64,000 bases of DNA from Hyaloraphidium curvatum (GCA_025558095.1 JAIVFI010000031.1:372001-436000); one strand, 5' to 3'; shown: positions 1-12,422, counted from the first letter of the stretch. The notes: generated from the letters alone by a model not told the origin. Translations and numbers: made by a program.

Positions 1-286
1 AAGCATTATCGAGTTCGGCTTGTCGTACGATGATGCATGCTTGAGCTGCGCAGCCAAGGGATGGCAACGAGTGTACTATCCATAAAGCGAAGGCAAGAGA
101 GGGATGTGAGGCGTCGTATGGCTGCATTGAGCTGACTAGGCGCCCGCGAAAGAACATGGGCAGGATCGGCGTCGCTGCAGAGATGGAGCGCTGCAACAAT
201 TGAAGCCCCAGCCCCCCCACTCCCGACTCGCAACAACAAGGAGGCTGTGCCAAACTCCGCACCCCTCGCCCGCACTCCAAGCAACG

Positions 287-819
287 ATGGCCCCCGACGC
301 CCTCAAGCAGCCCATGGAGTGGGCCACAGCCGTTTACGCCGCGGCGGACGCGATGGACGCCGAAGGCTACCTCAAGTTCCTCTCTCCCGGTTGGGCATGC
401 CTGACGGGCTGTGCCCGATGCTCGAGCTCATTACGTTGCGCGACAGATGTTTGGTTCCGGTTCGGCAACAATCCCCCGGCGATCGGTGCGGAGGCGGCCA
501 GCGCAGCGCTCGGCGGCTTCCTGGGCGCCATCAGCAGCATGAAGCACGAGTTCGTCTCGGTCGGGGCGACCGGATCCACCGTCGTGATTGAGGCCGACAT
601 CAAGTACGGACGCAAAGATGGGACGTCGGTGACTATCCCGGGGACCATCCTTTACCATATTGGAAAGGACGGTCTGGCACAACAAGCACAGATCTTCATG
701 GTAGAGCGGTCTCCATCTCGTTCTTCCTTCCATACTGATCTCCACAATCTGACAAGGATGCCTCGCCGATCTTTACGGGTGCCGAAGTTCCGCACGCCCC
801 CAGGCCCAAGATCGAGTAG
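287..819 (+). CDS. SnoaL-like (NTF2-fold) small protein
   Basis: Three exons (287-389, 447-700, 757-819) give 139 residues. The introns are 57 and 56 nt with GT-AG ends. Joining exon 1 to exon 2 creates the stretch LSPDVWFRFGNNPP, which is typical of the SnoaL-like/NTF2 fold (a short acidic turn, then W-x-F-G-N). The rest alternates strands and ends with a short polar tail, IE-stop. SnoaL-like proteins are small cone-shaped folds found in polyketide cyclases, isomerases and many uncharacterised fungal proteins. No catalytic residue can be assigned here and the substrate is unknown. The ATG at 287 was chosen because the upstream in-frame sequence is low-complexity. The fold call is fairly secure; the function is not. 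Confidence 0.7.
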
Positions 820-990
820 GGTAGAACGCTTTCGGTGGGCAACGACCGCTGTCCATACCTCCGGCTGCTGGATGCTCTTCCACAAAGCAGCCGGAATGTG
901 ACGCCGCGGATTGATGATTGTGGGTTAACGACGAAGACGGATAGCCGGTAAAGGCTTCTTTTGCATCCAATAAATACGCGGAATTGCAAC

Positions 991-2490
991 CTAAACCAAC
1001 ATCATCATCACAAGCACCAGAACAGCAAGGACAGTAGTCCCAATCATCCACGGCAAGGAGCTCCCTGCGCCCGACGGCCTGCTGGTGGACACCGACGCGG
1101 TTGTGGACTGCGCCGTGGCCGATGCAGAGGCCGATGCCGATGCAGAGGCCGATGCCGAAGCAGACGCTGTTGCCGAGACCGACGTGGCCGTCGAGGCGCT
1201 CGGCGTGATCACGGTCAGCGTCGAGGAGCCTGCCGCGTTGCTGGTCGTCGCAAGAACGCTGCCCGAAGCAGAGACCGTCGCGGTAGACGACCCAGTGCGG
1301 CTGGAGGTCCTCGTTGTTTCCGGGGGAGGGTCCTGGTAGAATGCGCAAGCGGGGCTCGTGGAGTTGGCGAACGGAATCACGGTATCGGCGACGACGCCGT
1401 TTTCGTCGGCGCATTCCACGCTGAAAGACTTGACAATGATCCGGAAATCGGCTGCAGATACCGTCAGTCTCTACCAGCTAGGTCCACGATTTCGACTCAC
1501 GGTTGGACGGTTCAGTCCAGTTTGTGGGACCTCCCGCCCAGCTCGAAGCTCCTTCGTTGCTCTGCGAATCAGGCGCCGCGAATCAGGAAAACAGCTTCAC
1601 CAGCAGTACCCAGCTTTTCTCACAGAGCCAGCATCCCAGATCGTCATTACAATCTTCCCCGGCCGGTACGGAATGTCGGGAAAGTCTTTCCGGAAGGTCC
1701 CACGCTTGGTGTCGCCGTCCAAGGTCCAGAAGATGGAATCCGGGGTGCGGAGGACGCAGTACTCGTGGAAGTTCTCGAAACCGTCCGAGGGGAGTGGATG
1801 GAAGCCACCGTGCGAGTTGTTAAGCTTCTCGAGCCCGAACCAAACGCTTTCGAAGCGGTCGGTCCGGATGCCGGTGAGCTCGACGTCGATTTCGTCGTCA
1901 ACGGTGGCTCCGGGGATATAAGACGAAATCACTGAAGCAGTATAAGACGCGTTTTCGACAGAGAAACGGGAGAGTGACCCACTGAACGCCGTGATCACGC
2001 CGCCGCCCCGAGCGGCCTTGAACGTCATGCACGTCTTGCCGTACTGCCACCAACGGGACCAGCTCACGGCAGTCTCCTGTCCGCCAATCTTGCCGAATTC
2101 CTATTCCAGCGGCGGTGAGGGCTTCACGTCAGTTGCGAGCCTGCGATCGGCCACTGATTCCCGGGGACTGACATTGATCTTGGTTGCCCGGTTCATCTGC
2201 AGCTTCATTCCCTCCGGCGTGATCTCTGCGTCGCTGTTGTAGAACTCCATCACGAAGTCGGCACAGCCCGGGTCGCCATTCCATCTTGTGATGTTCGAGA
2301 GCGAGTTGGCGGCGCGAACGGAGCCGTCGTCAAAGTCGATCCGATACCGGCCCCGGCAGACGCCATTCTGGCGCGGATCACTGAGAGGGCTCCTCAGAGT
2401 GCCCGGCAGGTCGCGAGCATCGGCCGCGTTGACGAACAGGCAGGCCACGACGAGGGCCGCCAGGAGCCAAAACAGGCGAGAAGGTGCCAT
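991..2490 (-). CDS. GH16 CRH-type cell-wall transglycosylase, probably GPI-anchored
   Basis: Five exons (2490-2128, 2076-1983, 1931-1624, 1561-1501, 1451-991) give 428 residues. The N-terminus is a signal peptide (MAPSRLFWLLAALVVACLF...). The GH16 catalytic core carries DEIDVE at about residues 164-169, where the two Glu residues would act as nucleophile and acid/base. Flanking stretches RWWQYGKTCM, AFMISSYIPGATVD and SSWAGGPTNW match the Crh1/Utr2 pattern. A Ser/Ala/Thr-rich stalk follows, then a hydrophobic C-terminal segment (PWMIGTTVLAVLVLVMMMLV), consistent with a GPI signal. CRH enzymes link chitin to beta-glucan in the fungal wall. All four introns are 49-62 nt; two of them are needed to restore conserved stretches of the GH16 core. 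Confidence 0.88.
1118..1200 (-). repeat. Ser-Ala microsatellite in the GH16 stalk
   Basis: Short tandem units related to GAGGCCGATGCC on the + strand encode an uninterrupted Ala-Ser run in the stalk of the GH16 protein. This is a likely site of length variation between strains. Confidence 0.75.
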
Positions 2491-3146
2491 TGCGGATCCG
2501 TGCGATGTTCTGCCAGGCCTTTTAAAGCCCCCGCAGAACTCGCAATCAATCGCTCCAAGGCACGTGGGAGGCGATTTGAGGGCCCCACTGGTCTGGTTAG
2601 GCAGCGATGGCCGTCGAAAGGAAGGGGAACGCCCGGGCCGAGAATGAGACGGCACGCCGCATGCGGACACTGATCTCGCGCCCACCGGCAGCGGCTGGCA
2701 CACGGAGCAGGCTCCGGAAAGATCGGGAGCTGTATGCCGCTGTATGGGCTGCAGCGGTCCAGGGCAGAGTTGGTCCCCCGTCGGTCGGCGCGGGCTGATG
2801 AGGCGCTGCGGCCTGCGCTGGACCCATTTTCCATTCCCGGATGATACCCACTACTCCGCGCCAGACGGCGACACGAATACCTCGACAGAGAACATCTCCC
2901 TCCAGGGAATTTGACTTAGCTTCAGCTGCTTCGAAATCTGGTCCAGGAAGGGGTTGTTCAGCCTTCGTAGGCCTCGACCCAGTAAATCACACCACGTCCA
3001 TCATCACCAACGCCTTCGCACTATGGGCAGTTTCAGAGCCTCGGAGGAAAGCACCGCGGCTGGTATGCTATTCTAAATTGTACAAGGCGTGCCGAACTCA
3101 AAAGTGCAGGATCTTCCAAAAGTCAACAATTCTCTGCCCGACGTCA
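2491..3146. other. Gene-free interval, 656 bp
   Basis: It lies upstream of the GH16 gene and downstream of the SKT5-like gene, both on the minus strand, so it should hold the GH16 promoter and the SKT5-like 3' UTR. The open frames here have no family resemblance and read like shadows. I see no RNA gene. Confidence 0.5.
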
Positions 3147-6100
3147 TCACTGGATCAAGCACACCCTCCGGCCCTTCTTCTGCTTTTTCGCGGCACTTTT
3201 GCCGTCCAAAGACGCGCCTCGCGGCGTTGCAGTCACCGGCGTCGCGAGCGCGCTCGGCGCCTCCGACTGGCCCCCGATCGCCGGCGAGTTTGGTGCCGTG
3301 GGCTCCGCGCTGGCCAGGTCGTTGGCGACGACCATGGGCATCGACGGCCCCGCCGGCGGGGCTACCGACATCGAGTAGGTCGAGGACCGCCTCGACGACA
3401 TCAGCGACGGCGCCTTGGAGGAGGACGCCGACGCCACCGACCCGCCGATGGAAAAGCTGCTCGGCCAGATCATCGAGAACCTGGACACCTTCCCGCCGAG
3501 ATCCTGCACCTTCTTGACCGCTGACTTGTCGCCCTTCTTGGCGGCCATCTCGTACCACCGGCACGCCTCCTTGGTATCCGGCGCCATCCCAGTCCCGATT
3601 CCGTGCTCGTAAAAGTAGGCAACGGCCTGCGAGGAAGCGCTGTAAACAACGTCGAAGCGAATGATCGGCGCACGGCACTCACGTAGAAACCGCGACCGAG
3701 ACCTTTCTCCGCGGCTTGCCGTGCCCATTTGTAGGCCAGCTCGTCGCTCTGGGGGAAGGTGAAGGGCGGCTCCTTGCCGAACCGCTTGGGCTGGACCTTG
3801 ACCTCCTCGCCCGGCCGGGGCCAGCCAGTCAGGTACCACCCCGAGATCTCGAGCATCGAGTCCGCGTGGCCCTGGTTCGCCGCCGCCTGGTAAAGCTGGA
3901 TCGCGATCTTGGGGCTGGGAGTCGTGACCTCGGGCGCCTCGGGGTTGGAGTGCATCCGGCCGAGCTCGTATGCGCGGCCGAGGCGGTGCTGAGCCTCGGG
4001 GTCGCCGAGCTCGGATCCGCGCTTGAGCAGCTCGAACGCGTAGTCGTCGTCCCGCAGCACGACGTGCTCGATCCCCTGGGCGTGCAGCTTGGAGAGCTCG
4101 ACGCACACTCGCGGGAACCTGGTGTCGGCGTACTTGAGGGCGATCCGGAGCCACTTGACGGCATCGCGCGGGGACCGCGACAGCCCCAACTCCCCGTTCA
4201 GCAAAGCCATCCCAAGCCGGGTCATCGCACCAGGATGGTTGAGGACGGCTGCCTTGCGGAAAAAGTCCGCCGCACGGCGCTGGGACGATCGGGTGCCCAA
4301 GCCACGCTCGGTGCAGAGGGCGCTGAGTGCAAAGGTCAGCGCGTCGCGGAGGCAACGGGCTCCAGATGGAACCTACACATTGTACGTGGCGTCGGCATGG
4401 TTCCTCTTGGCCGCCATGACCCAGAGCTCGAAGGCGCGCGCATAGTCGGGCTTGTGCTTCTTGCTCCGGTTGCGCACGTTGTCGGGCAGGCCGGTGATGA
4501 AGAGGTTGCCGAGCGTGTACTGGGAAGGTGGGTGGTAGTGCACGTAGGCGAGGCGCCGCAGGAGCTTGATCGCGCTGTGGGTGACGTCGGCCGACGGGCC
4601 TCGGCCCTTGTCGTCGCACCAGGGGAGGTCGGTGAGGTGGTCCAACAGGAAGTCGAGGAAGTGGTACTGGAAAAGAGCCGATTGGTCAGATGATGTGCCG
4701 GATCGTGCAAAAGTCCACGACTCACCCGCTCGTCCACATCCTGGGTCCTCCTCGCGTACTTGAGCGCCTTCTGCGCCTGGTCCAGGGACAGGATGTCGCT
4801 GTCGAATAGCGTGTCGTTGCCCGGCAGGCTTGACCCGCGGCCGCTCGAGCCGTCCTCGGTCTCGGCGTCCGTGTCGGCCTCGGACATGTCGCCGGCGAGG
4901 TCCGAAGACGAGAAACCGCCGGGAAGCTCAAAGTCGTCCCCGTCGCCGCCCATCTGGCCCTCGCCGTGCATGAGCTGGTCCAGCGCCATCATGGAAGCGC
5001 GGTGGTCGACGCCGCCCCGGAAGGTCGGCTTGTTGGGCGGGGAGCGGTTCATGTCCGGGCTCGTGTGCGAGGTCCGCATCGAGGGCGCAAAGGTCGACGA
5101 GCGATCGGGCTCCGACATCTGCGACGCGGCCTCGTCCGGGTAGTACATCTGCGACTCGGGCCGGGAGAAGGACGAGTAGGAGAGGTCCGGGTCGGAGCCG
5201 TTGACGGGGGCCGTGCGCGAGCGAGCGGGGGTGGACCGCTTGGAGCGCGCGTCGTCCTCCTCCTCGGCGCCCTTAAGGAGCATGTCGCGGATGGCCGCAT
5301 GTGCGTCCTTCTTGAGCTCCTCCATGTTCTCGGGAGTCAGTCCGACCATGGAGTGGCGGGCCGTTCCGTAGGCGATCGGCCTGTTGCTCCGGAAGCTCCG
5401 GCGGCGCCGCTTGGGTCCCTTGGCGGCGGCAGCGGCCGCCAGCGGCGAGCTGACGTTGGGCTGGTAGCTCGACATGCGTGCCCCGCCAAAGCGCTGGTCG
5501 AGACGGGGGGAGCTGGCCGAACGCGGGATGCCCGAGATGATGGGCCCAGAATAGTCCCGCTCCTCCAGGTTCTCGGCCGACTGCGAGTGCGACATCCTGC
5601 TCAGATCCCCGGACGAGGGAGACTGCTCAGTCTGCGGGCCGGGGCGCGGGAAGGACGGGTCCTCCTCCTCCCCGGCGTCCTGCCTGGGCTTGCCGACTTT
5701 GCCAAGCCCGTCCTCGTCTTCCTCCTCCTCGTCCACCGTTTCGAGGTCGCGCCCGGCGTAGTGGTCGACGACCGGTTGCGCCTGCACCAGCTGCGCCTGC
5801 ATGCGGATGCGCGCCGCGGCCTCGGGGTCCTCCATCCCGATCATGGCCGAGACGACAAAGGCATCGTCGCCGGCAAGGAACATGGAAGGGCTGCTGGGGC
5901 TGTTTGGGGTGGTGGCAATGACGCCCGAATGCGGCGAGGCCACCGCGAGGGGTGAAAGGTTGGAGTTGACCGACTGGATAGTTGCGCCGGGCTGCTGAGC
6001 GGGGGACAGCTTGGGGTCGGCCTCCCCGACGGGAGTCGGGAGCATGTTCATGAGCTGGGCGGTGAGTGCAGCACTCTCCTCAACGGCAAGAACGTCTTCT

Positions 6101-6873
6101 TGATGTCGAGGAGGAGGTGTGAGGACAATGTCCGGAGCCTCCGTGGGGCTGGTCGCCGTGGGTTCCGCGACCATGATCGGCGGAGTTACGGGGTCCGCAA
6201 TGACGAAACCTGCCGGAGCCTCGACGTAGACGGGCGGCGGCGACGAGTCCGACTTTAAGGAATGCGTTTGCAAGTCCGTGATGGGGCTCTGTGGACGCGT
6301 GTCCTCGATCGGGCCCTTGCTCCCGTCCGCGGGCCACTCGGGCGTGCGCTCCGGGGTCGCAGCTCCCGCGGCCGCCACGGCGGCCATGTCCACCGGCTTG
6401 GGCCTCATTTCCGAGGTTCCAGCGTCCGACGCACTCCCGATCGAGGGGGACGAAAGGCCCGAGAGCAGGTTCCTGTTCTTGCGAGGCGACTTTGGCGACA
6501 GCGGCTCTGGCGACAGGGCGGCGCCGCCGGGGCTCTGCACGGCGGCAGCACCATTCGCCGCATCGCCTGGGACCGCGATGCCCGAGAGCGAGTCCACGCG
6601 CTTTGGCGGCAGCGGGGGCTCGACGGCGCCGGGCTGTTTGACGGGCACGGCAGGCGTGCCGTTCAGGGCGCCGACCGACGACGAGCGCGGCAGGATGGGC
6701 ATCTGGTATGCAGCGGCGGCGGCGGCGGCGGTTGTGGCGTCGAGTGCGGCCTTTGCGTCGGACGGGCTGCGGCGGGTGTTGGGTGCTTGGGCCCCCACTG
6801 CGGCGGAGCGCACCCACCCTGCGGGGCCGGCCGGCGGCGGCGCGGCCGCCACGTCGACGTCAGCGGGCGCCAT
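3147..6873 (-). CDS. Sel1-repeat chitin synthase activator, SKT5/Chs4-like, with CaaX tail
   Basis: Four exons (6873-4726, 4666-4377, 4322-3683, 3626-3147) give 1185 residues. The first ~700 residues are Pro/Ser/Ala-rich and disordered, with an acidic patch (VDEEEEDEDG). From ~705 to ~1060 there are tandem Sel1-like helical repeats (AYELGRM, MLEISGWYLTG, AYFYEHGIG, WYEMAAKKGD). The C-terminus is KKGRRVCLIQ-stop, a CaaX box with X = Gln, the class that is usually farnesylated, preceded by basic residues. Skt5/Chs4 proteins recruit and activate chitin synthase at the membrane and carry such a prenylation tail, so the architecture fits. An in-frame ATG further upstream (7116) exists, but its extension has no conserved character. 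The neighbouring GH16 CRH gene is also a wall gene. Confidence 0.85.
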
Positions 6874-7238
6874 GATGCGCTTTGGGCGCGGCGGCGCGGC
6901 GCGGGGTTCGGCGCGGGGCGCGGGGTAAACAACCGCGGGGCGGCCGGTCACACAGCGCGGGGGCCGCCGCAGCGGGGCGGCATCCGCCGGCGGGCAGCGG
7001 CGGCAGACGAGGCGCGCTCGGCGGAGTCCGGCTCGGCTCCGAGCCCCGATCGGAGAGTTTGCCCCGTCGCGATTCGCAGGGGAACGGCAGGGATCCGAGG
7101 CTCCCTCGAAAACCAAACAAACTCAAGCGGTTAAGACCGCAATTAGGAAAAACCCCGCCACACGCCCCTCAGCACCGCGGGGGATTCAGGCGCCATCGCG
7201 ACTCGGTGGCGCGGCCCGGACCTTCGGGCGCGCTTGCG
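6874..7238. promoter_or_regulatory. Divergent promoter region between SKT5-like and SH3 membrane genes
   Basis: These 365 bp separate the start codons of two divergently transcribed genes for cell-surface or membrane-associated proteins. It is very GC-rich, with no clear TATA box near either start. A shared promoter is inferred from position alone. Confidence 0.45.
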
Positions 7239-9388
7239 ATGCGTTTACGCCGACCCGCCACGTGCGGCGGGGCGGCACATACGGGCCATCGGAGGACACG
7301 GTCTTGCCGGACGGGTCGTGAACCCACGTGGCCCGCCACTGCGGCACTGTTCCTTGCAGTCCTGGTTTTGCTGCTGCGGACAACCTCGGCCCAGACGGAC
7401 CTGACGGCCTGCTCGACCGCCTGCGTCCGGGCTTCCGCGGAGGAGGCGCAATGTCCGCTGACGGGGACCCAGCTGTTCCCGCCGCGCTCGTGCGCCTGCG
7501 ACACGGAGGCGGTGTTCTACACCACGCTCCTGGCGTGTCTGGACACCGATAATTGTCGAGACGGGGATTTCGTCCGAGAGTACGTCCAGGTCAGTTGGAG
7601 AAAGCCCCCCTCTCCTACCGTCCCTTTCTGACGGTTCTCCAGGGGTATTGCCCAGGCCTAGCTATCCCAACGCTGAACTCCGGGGGGACGACCACGAGCG
7701 GCACCAGGGGCTCGACAAAGACCACGACGACGACTCGGACGACGTCGGCACCGACCACCAAGTCCGGAACGACCACAACCACAAAGTGCGTTCAACCGAC
7801 GGTATCGCTGCCAGAAGCTTGACGTGTCGCTCTTTCAATCAAGAACCGTCACCTCCCCCACCACGGGCACCACTCTTTCGACGACGAGGACCACGTCCCG
7901 AACATCGTCCGCCACCACCTCGACCGTGACGACCACGTCGCGGACAACCACCCTGACCACCGTTGCCACCACTTTGCCCTCTACCACGACCCGTGGCACG
8001 ACCACGACTGTCGGAACCAGCGTTTCCACCGTTCCGCCGACCCCGACCCTGACCGGCCAACCGCTGTTCCTCGCCGCCGCGAACGGGCAGCTGGCCTGCG
8101 GCACCACGAGCTGCAGCGTGGCCGTCGCCGGCGATTCGTTCCAGAGGGTGTGCCCGGACCGCACCTCGAATTGCCTGGCGGTGCTGCTCGTCAAGGCCGC
8201 GCCGGGGCAGCTCTGCCTGACCGTGGGGCCGGACGAAATTACCGGTGAGCGGACCTGCTTTCGACCGCTGCTTCGAGGTTGCTAAATCATTGTTCCCCCT
8301 GTTGCAGTCTTTCTTTCGTCGTGCAGGTCCCCGATCCCCTCCATCAGCCGGCGGCAGACCGTCAGCGACCAGCTTTGGGTCTTTTCCGCGTCTGGCAACG
8401 CCACGCAGACGCACGTCGCGCTCCAGGCGAACCTCAATTGCCTCCAACCGGGCTCCGGAAACCGCGTGGTGCTGGACAACTGCGTGTCTCCGGCCGCCAC
8501 CTGGAACATCATCAGCTCAGTGCCGCCGCCGCAGCCCCTGTCCTCGGGCGGCCTGTCGACGGGTGCTATCATCGGCATTGTCGTCGGGTCCGTGGCGGGC
8601 CTGTTCCTCCTCGGCGGCCTGATCGCGTACCTCGTGATCCGCGACAAAAAGAAGAAACAGGCCGCGGAGCTGGCCCTCCAGCAACGGACGGACGACCGGG
8701 ACGCCCAGCTGGCGGCCCAGAATGAGGCCCGCGCCGCTGGATTCGCCGCGGGCCAGTCGCCGAACGGATACACCAACGGCAGCGTGAACGGGTACTCGAG
8801 CATACCCTACGGATCCGCGGCGCCCGCCTACACCTCGGCGGTGCCGGACTACATGGCTTCCATCCCCATGAACGCCGTTTCCCAGAGCCGCGGCGTGTCC
8901 CCGGCCTCCCAACCGATGCAGTCCTCGCCGTTGCCCGGCGGGATGGCGTCGATCGCCTCCGCGGGAGCCGCGGCGGCCGCGTATCCCTCCCCGGGCCACC
9001 TCCCCGGGACGCCTTCACCGGCGTCGCCCGTGCCCCCCTCGGCTGCCGGCTCGATCGTGGCCGGCGCGCTTCCGGCGGGCTCGGCGGACCTCTCTTTGTA
9101 CCAGGGGCAGCAGTGCACTGCGACGCGGCCGTACAACCCGAAGTACGCGGACGAAATGGAGCTGAGGCCCGGGGATGTGGTGTTGGTGGAGCGGGTGCAC
9201 GAGGATGGCTGGGCACAGGTGCGTTGTTCGTCGAATCCGTTTCGCGTCCCGGAACTGATTTCCGCGATCGAAAGGGTTATAACTACACGTCGAATGTGCG
9301 GGCTATGTTGCCCCTCAATTTTGTTCGGCCGACGGGGGCGGCGCAGACGCCCGGGGCCGTGCCGTCGCCGGGGCAGCAACGGACATGA
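7239..9388 (+). CDS. Type I membrane protein with Cys-rich/Thr-rich ectodomain and cytoplasmic SH3 domain
   Basis: Five exons (7239-7589, 7643-7785, 7844-8244, 8308-9218, 9275-9388) give 639 residues. There is a hydrophobic N-terminal segment (~37-50), a Cys-containing ectodomain, a Thr/Ser-rich stalk interrupted by two introns, a second Cys-containing region, and one transmembrane helix at ~383-410 (AIIGIVVGSVAGLFLLGG) followed by a KKKK stop-transfer. The cytoplasmic tail is Pro/Ser/Ala-rich. It ends with an SH3 domain (~570-625): ATRPYNPKYADEMEL, then DGWAQGYNY, then LPLNFVRP once the last 56-nt intron is removed. This layout resembles fungal surface sensors or fusion proteins such as Fus1 and Sho1-type adaptors, though it is not a clear orthologue. 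The signal segment lies unusually far from the Met. Confidence 0.78.
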
Positions 9389-9550
9389 GGCCGGAGAGTG
9401 GAGGGCAGGCGTAATTGGAGCGAGCAGAGCTATAGCTCCACATGATTTGACCTATTGTTGTGTATGGTGATGAAGATTGGAATGTCACAAGATACATCAA
9501 CGAACGAAGACAAATGACGAAGCAATCACAGATCCAGATGACCATGAAAA

Positions 9551-12254
9551 TCAGATGATGATATATGACTCCTTGCGCCCTCCATCGCCCATGGCAGGCG
9601 GAGCCGCAAGCGTCGAAACCGCTCCCTCTCTCTCCTCACCACAACGTTCCTGCGAGACTAGCGTGTCTCGCTTCTGGGAAGCGAGGACCCCACCCTCAAC
9701 CATGCACGCAGACATGTCCCCAGCATCCAGCTCGTGGCCTTGATTAGCCGCACAGGTCGACTTCCCACCGGTGCACTCGAGCTTCCCGTGCTCCAATTCG
9801 GCTCCGTCTTTGAGCATGTGCTGCACAGTCCCGGCGGCAACGTTTGCAGAAACCCCAGCCTCCTCGCCGTCGGAGACGATGTCGATGACGCAGAGCGGCG
9901 CAGCACCATCTCGCGAGCCCTTCGGAGCTCCCTTCGACGGCGGGCTGGGCTGCTTGGCGGTGATCTCTTCGATCGTCGATTGCCGCTTGGCGACGGGCAG
10001 AAGATCCTGGGCAGCAGGTTCTCCGGCATCCGGTTTTTTCCCCTTTCCCCGGGGCTTCTTCGGCGGCTTCGGCGGTGCGGGCTGCTTGGCGAACTTCACA
10101 CCCCAAAACTCAGGCAGTCCGAGCGGCCGAGGACGTTCGGCGTAGGCAACGACGGCCTGCGGGTAAACACAGAACCCCTTGAGCCGTGGGTTCTCGTTGT
10201 CGGGAAAGACAAGATACGAGTGATCCACCTCGTTAGGCGTCAAGTAGTAGGAGACCGCGAAGTTGTCTGCAGTGTGGTTGGTTGGAACAGACACACTCCG
10301 CGAACGTCAGCAGCACTCACTGTCGCGATGAATTTCGGCCAAGCCTTTCGCTTTCGACTTGAACTCCTTCTCGAGCTTCCCGGGGAGCGCGAAACGGATC
10401 GCTACCAATACCTCCTGAAGAAGCAAAGTGAGCATGTGTAAGTGACTAAGTTGGAGGGAACCTACCTGCAAGCGCCGTTCAGACCACCATCCATCAAGCA
10501 TGCTCTTCTTCAGGTAGAGAACGACTCGCATGACGTGATAGCTTGTCACCCGCAGAAAGTGGACCGATCTCGTTGGGTAATCGGGCTCGAATGGTCCTTC
10601 GAACCGCTGTGGAGGCACCGGCTCGCGCTCCGTGTCCGACAGGAAGATTGCCTCAGCTCCGGCCTTTGCCTTTTGCTTCCGAGGTTTCTTGGGCTTGGGT
10701 TCGCCCTCGACCCCATCCTGATCCTTTTGCCGGCGTCGCTTCGTTTTCGGAAGAGCCGCACCATCGGCGTCGAGGCTTTGTTCCTCCTCCGCGGCTTGAT
10801 CTTTGCCAACGCGGGGCTTTTTGGGCTTTTCCACCTTGTCTGCTTCGGGGTCCTTTCTCGGCCTGCCTCTCTTCTTCTTCTCGAGCACCGGCTGCACCAA
10901 GGCCGCAGTTGCCGCGCCGTGGTCTGGTCTGGCCCCAGGCCGAAGTTCAACTCCAGGCACGAGCGCGCGACCTTTGGCCGCCCCATTCGGATCGAACATG
11001 AATGACTTGATCGGCGCTGGACGGTCGCGAATCCTGTCCCCGGCTCCGTCTGGCAGATCGTGATCGCCGTTTGGAACGGTTGCGCGCTCTTCGAGAATCA
11101 AACCAGCAACATCTTGATCCCTCGCATCCCCCATCCCGTCGCAGCCCTCAACGGTGTGTGCTGCTTTAGCCAAGACGTCAGAAGCTATCTGCTCCTGCTT
11201 AGCCGTCGGCACCACTGGGATCATCCGTTTATGATGCAATGCTGCTGGTTCCCGGGCGTCCGTCCTAGCTGCTCCAATGACAGATTGCCACTTTCGACGT
11301 TTCTGCGATCTCAAGGTCAGAACCTGCCTCGCGGCGCCGCGGTGCGCAAAAGCCTACCCTGTGCTCTACCAATGCAGCGGCCCGAGCCTCGTCGTCGCTC
11401 TCGGCCACGTACTGCCCCTTGAGGTAGTGCTGCCTCGTATCGTCGTCGCTTTCCTCGATCACATCCTCGTGCGAACGAGGTAAACGTCCCGCTCCCGCTC
11501 CCACATCAATGTCCCAACCATCCGACGGAGCAAACACACATCCTCCAAGCGCATGCGGATCCGGTCGAGGAGGCGAACCAGGGGGCGAAGGGTGCGGAGA
11601 AAGAACCGGCGCCGGAACAGCCCTCGCTTCAATCTGCAGAACCAGCGAGCCACCATCTCCAGGAACACTACTCTCTGCGCCTCCAAAGAACACCTTCATG
11701 GCATCCCAGAGCTCTGGTTTCGGGGGCGCTTTCCCCTGCAAACGCAGCGTTCGGCCCTTGTCGTATCCAGCCTCCTCGTAAGCAGTGTAGGTCCGGCGCA
11801 GCGACTTTTCCAGGTTCAAAAGCTCGCTTCCCGCGTAATCGTACTCGGGATACCTGGCGCCAAAGTCCGCGGCCATGACGTCGAAGAGGTCCTTCTGAGT
11901 GATCCCCTCCGCCTTCCGTGCATGCTCCACCCGTTTCTCGCGACGGTACAGGAGCCAACGGGTGCGCGCACGTTCATCGAATTGGGCTGCCTTCTTGCGC
12001 GGCTTCTTGGCGGGGACCTCTGCCGGCCCGTTTGGGGCATTGACCTCCAGGGCCTCGAAGGCCATACCCAGCATCGCAGGTGCCGAGACTGGCTTCTGAA
12101 CGATGCCGGCATGCCGAGGAGATGATCGAAATGCACCTTCGGCCGCAACCTGACCCTTCTGCGAGCCCTGGGACGCCAGGACCTCCTGGCCACGGGGTTC
12201 GATGTCCAGGCCCTCCTGCCCCCTGGGGCGCTCGAGTAGCAGCGCCGCCGACAT
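9551..12254 (-). CDS. Uncharacterised basic, AT-hook-containing nuclear-type protein
   Basis: Four exons (12254-11358, 11302-10466, 10414-10321, 10266-9551) give 847 residues; introns are 55, 51 and 54 nt. I do not recognise the family. Around residue 90-150 is a charged helical stretch (FDERARTRWLLYRREKRVEHARK). At mid-protein there is an AT-hook-like core (KKKRGRPRKDPEA) followed by many Lys/Arg-rich patches (KTKRRRQKDQ, KPKKPRKQKAK). A more ordered, hydrophobic region spans the last two introns (LYLKKSMLDGWWSERRLQ, LVAIRFALPG, SYYLTPNEVDHSYLVFPDN). A role in chromatin or DNA binding is inferred from the AT-hook and basic content only. Confidence 0.6.
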
Positions 12255-12422
12255 GCCCTGTCACTCCATGCCCACTATCCTGGGGATTTATGGTCCATTC
12301 CTCGTCCCACTCAAGCTTTTTGGTGGACGCGTGTACTGGTGTTTGTCCAGCGGACTCGGTTGCTTCGGACTCGGTTGCACCCCAAATCACGCGGCCCTGC
12401 TGTACTGCTGACAAAATGGTAC

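Noticed and set aside
2841-3524. Plus-strand open frame overlapping the end of the SKT5-like gene
   Set aside because: It overlaps the CaaX-coding exon antisense and has no domain.
6874-7116. N-terminal extension of the SKT5-like protein from an upstream ATG
   Set aside because: The extension has no conserved character and would fill most of the divergent promoter.
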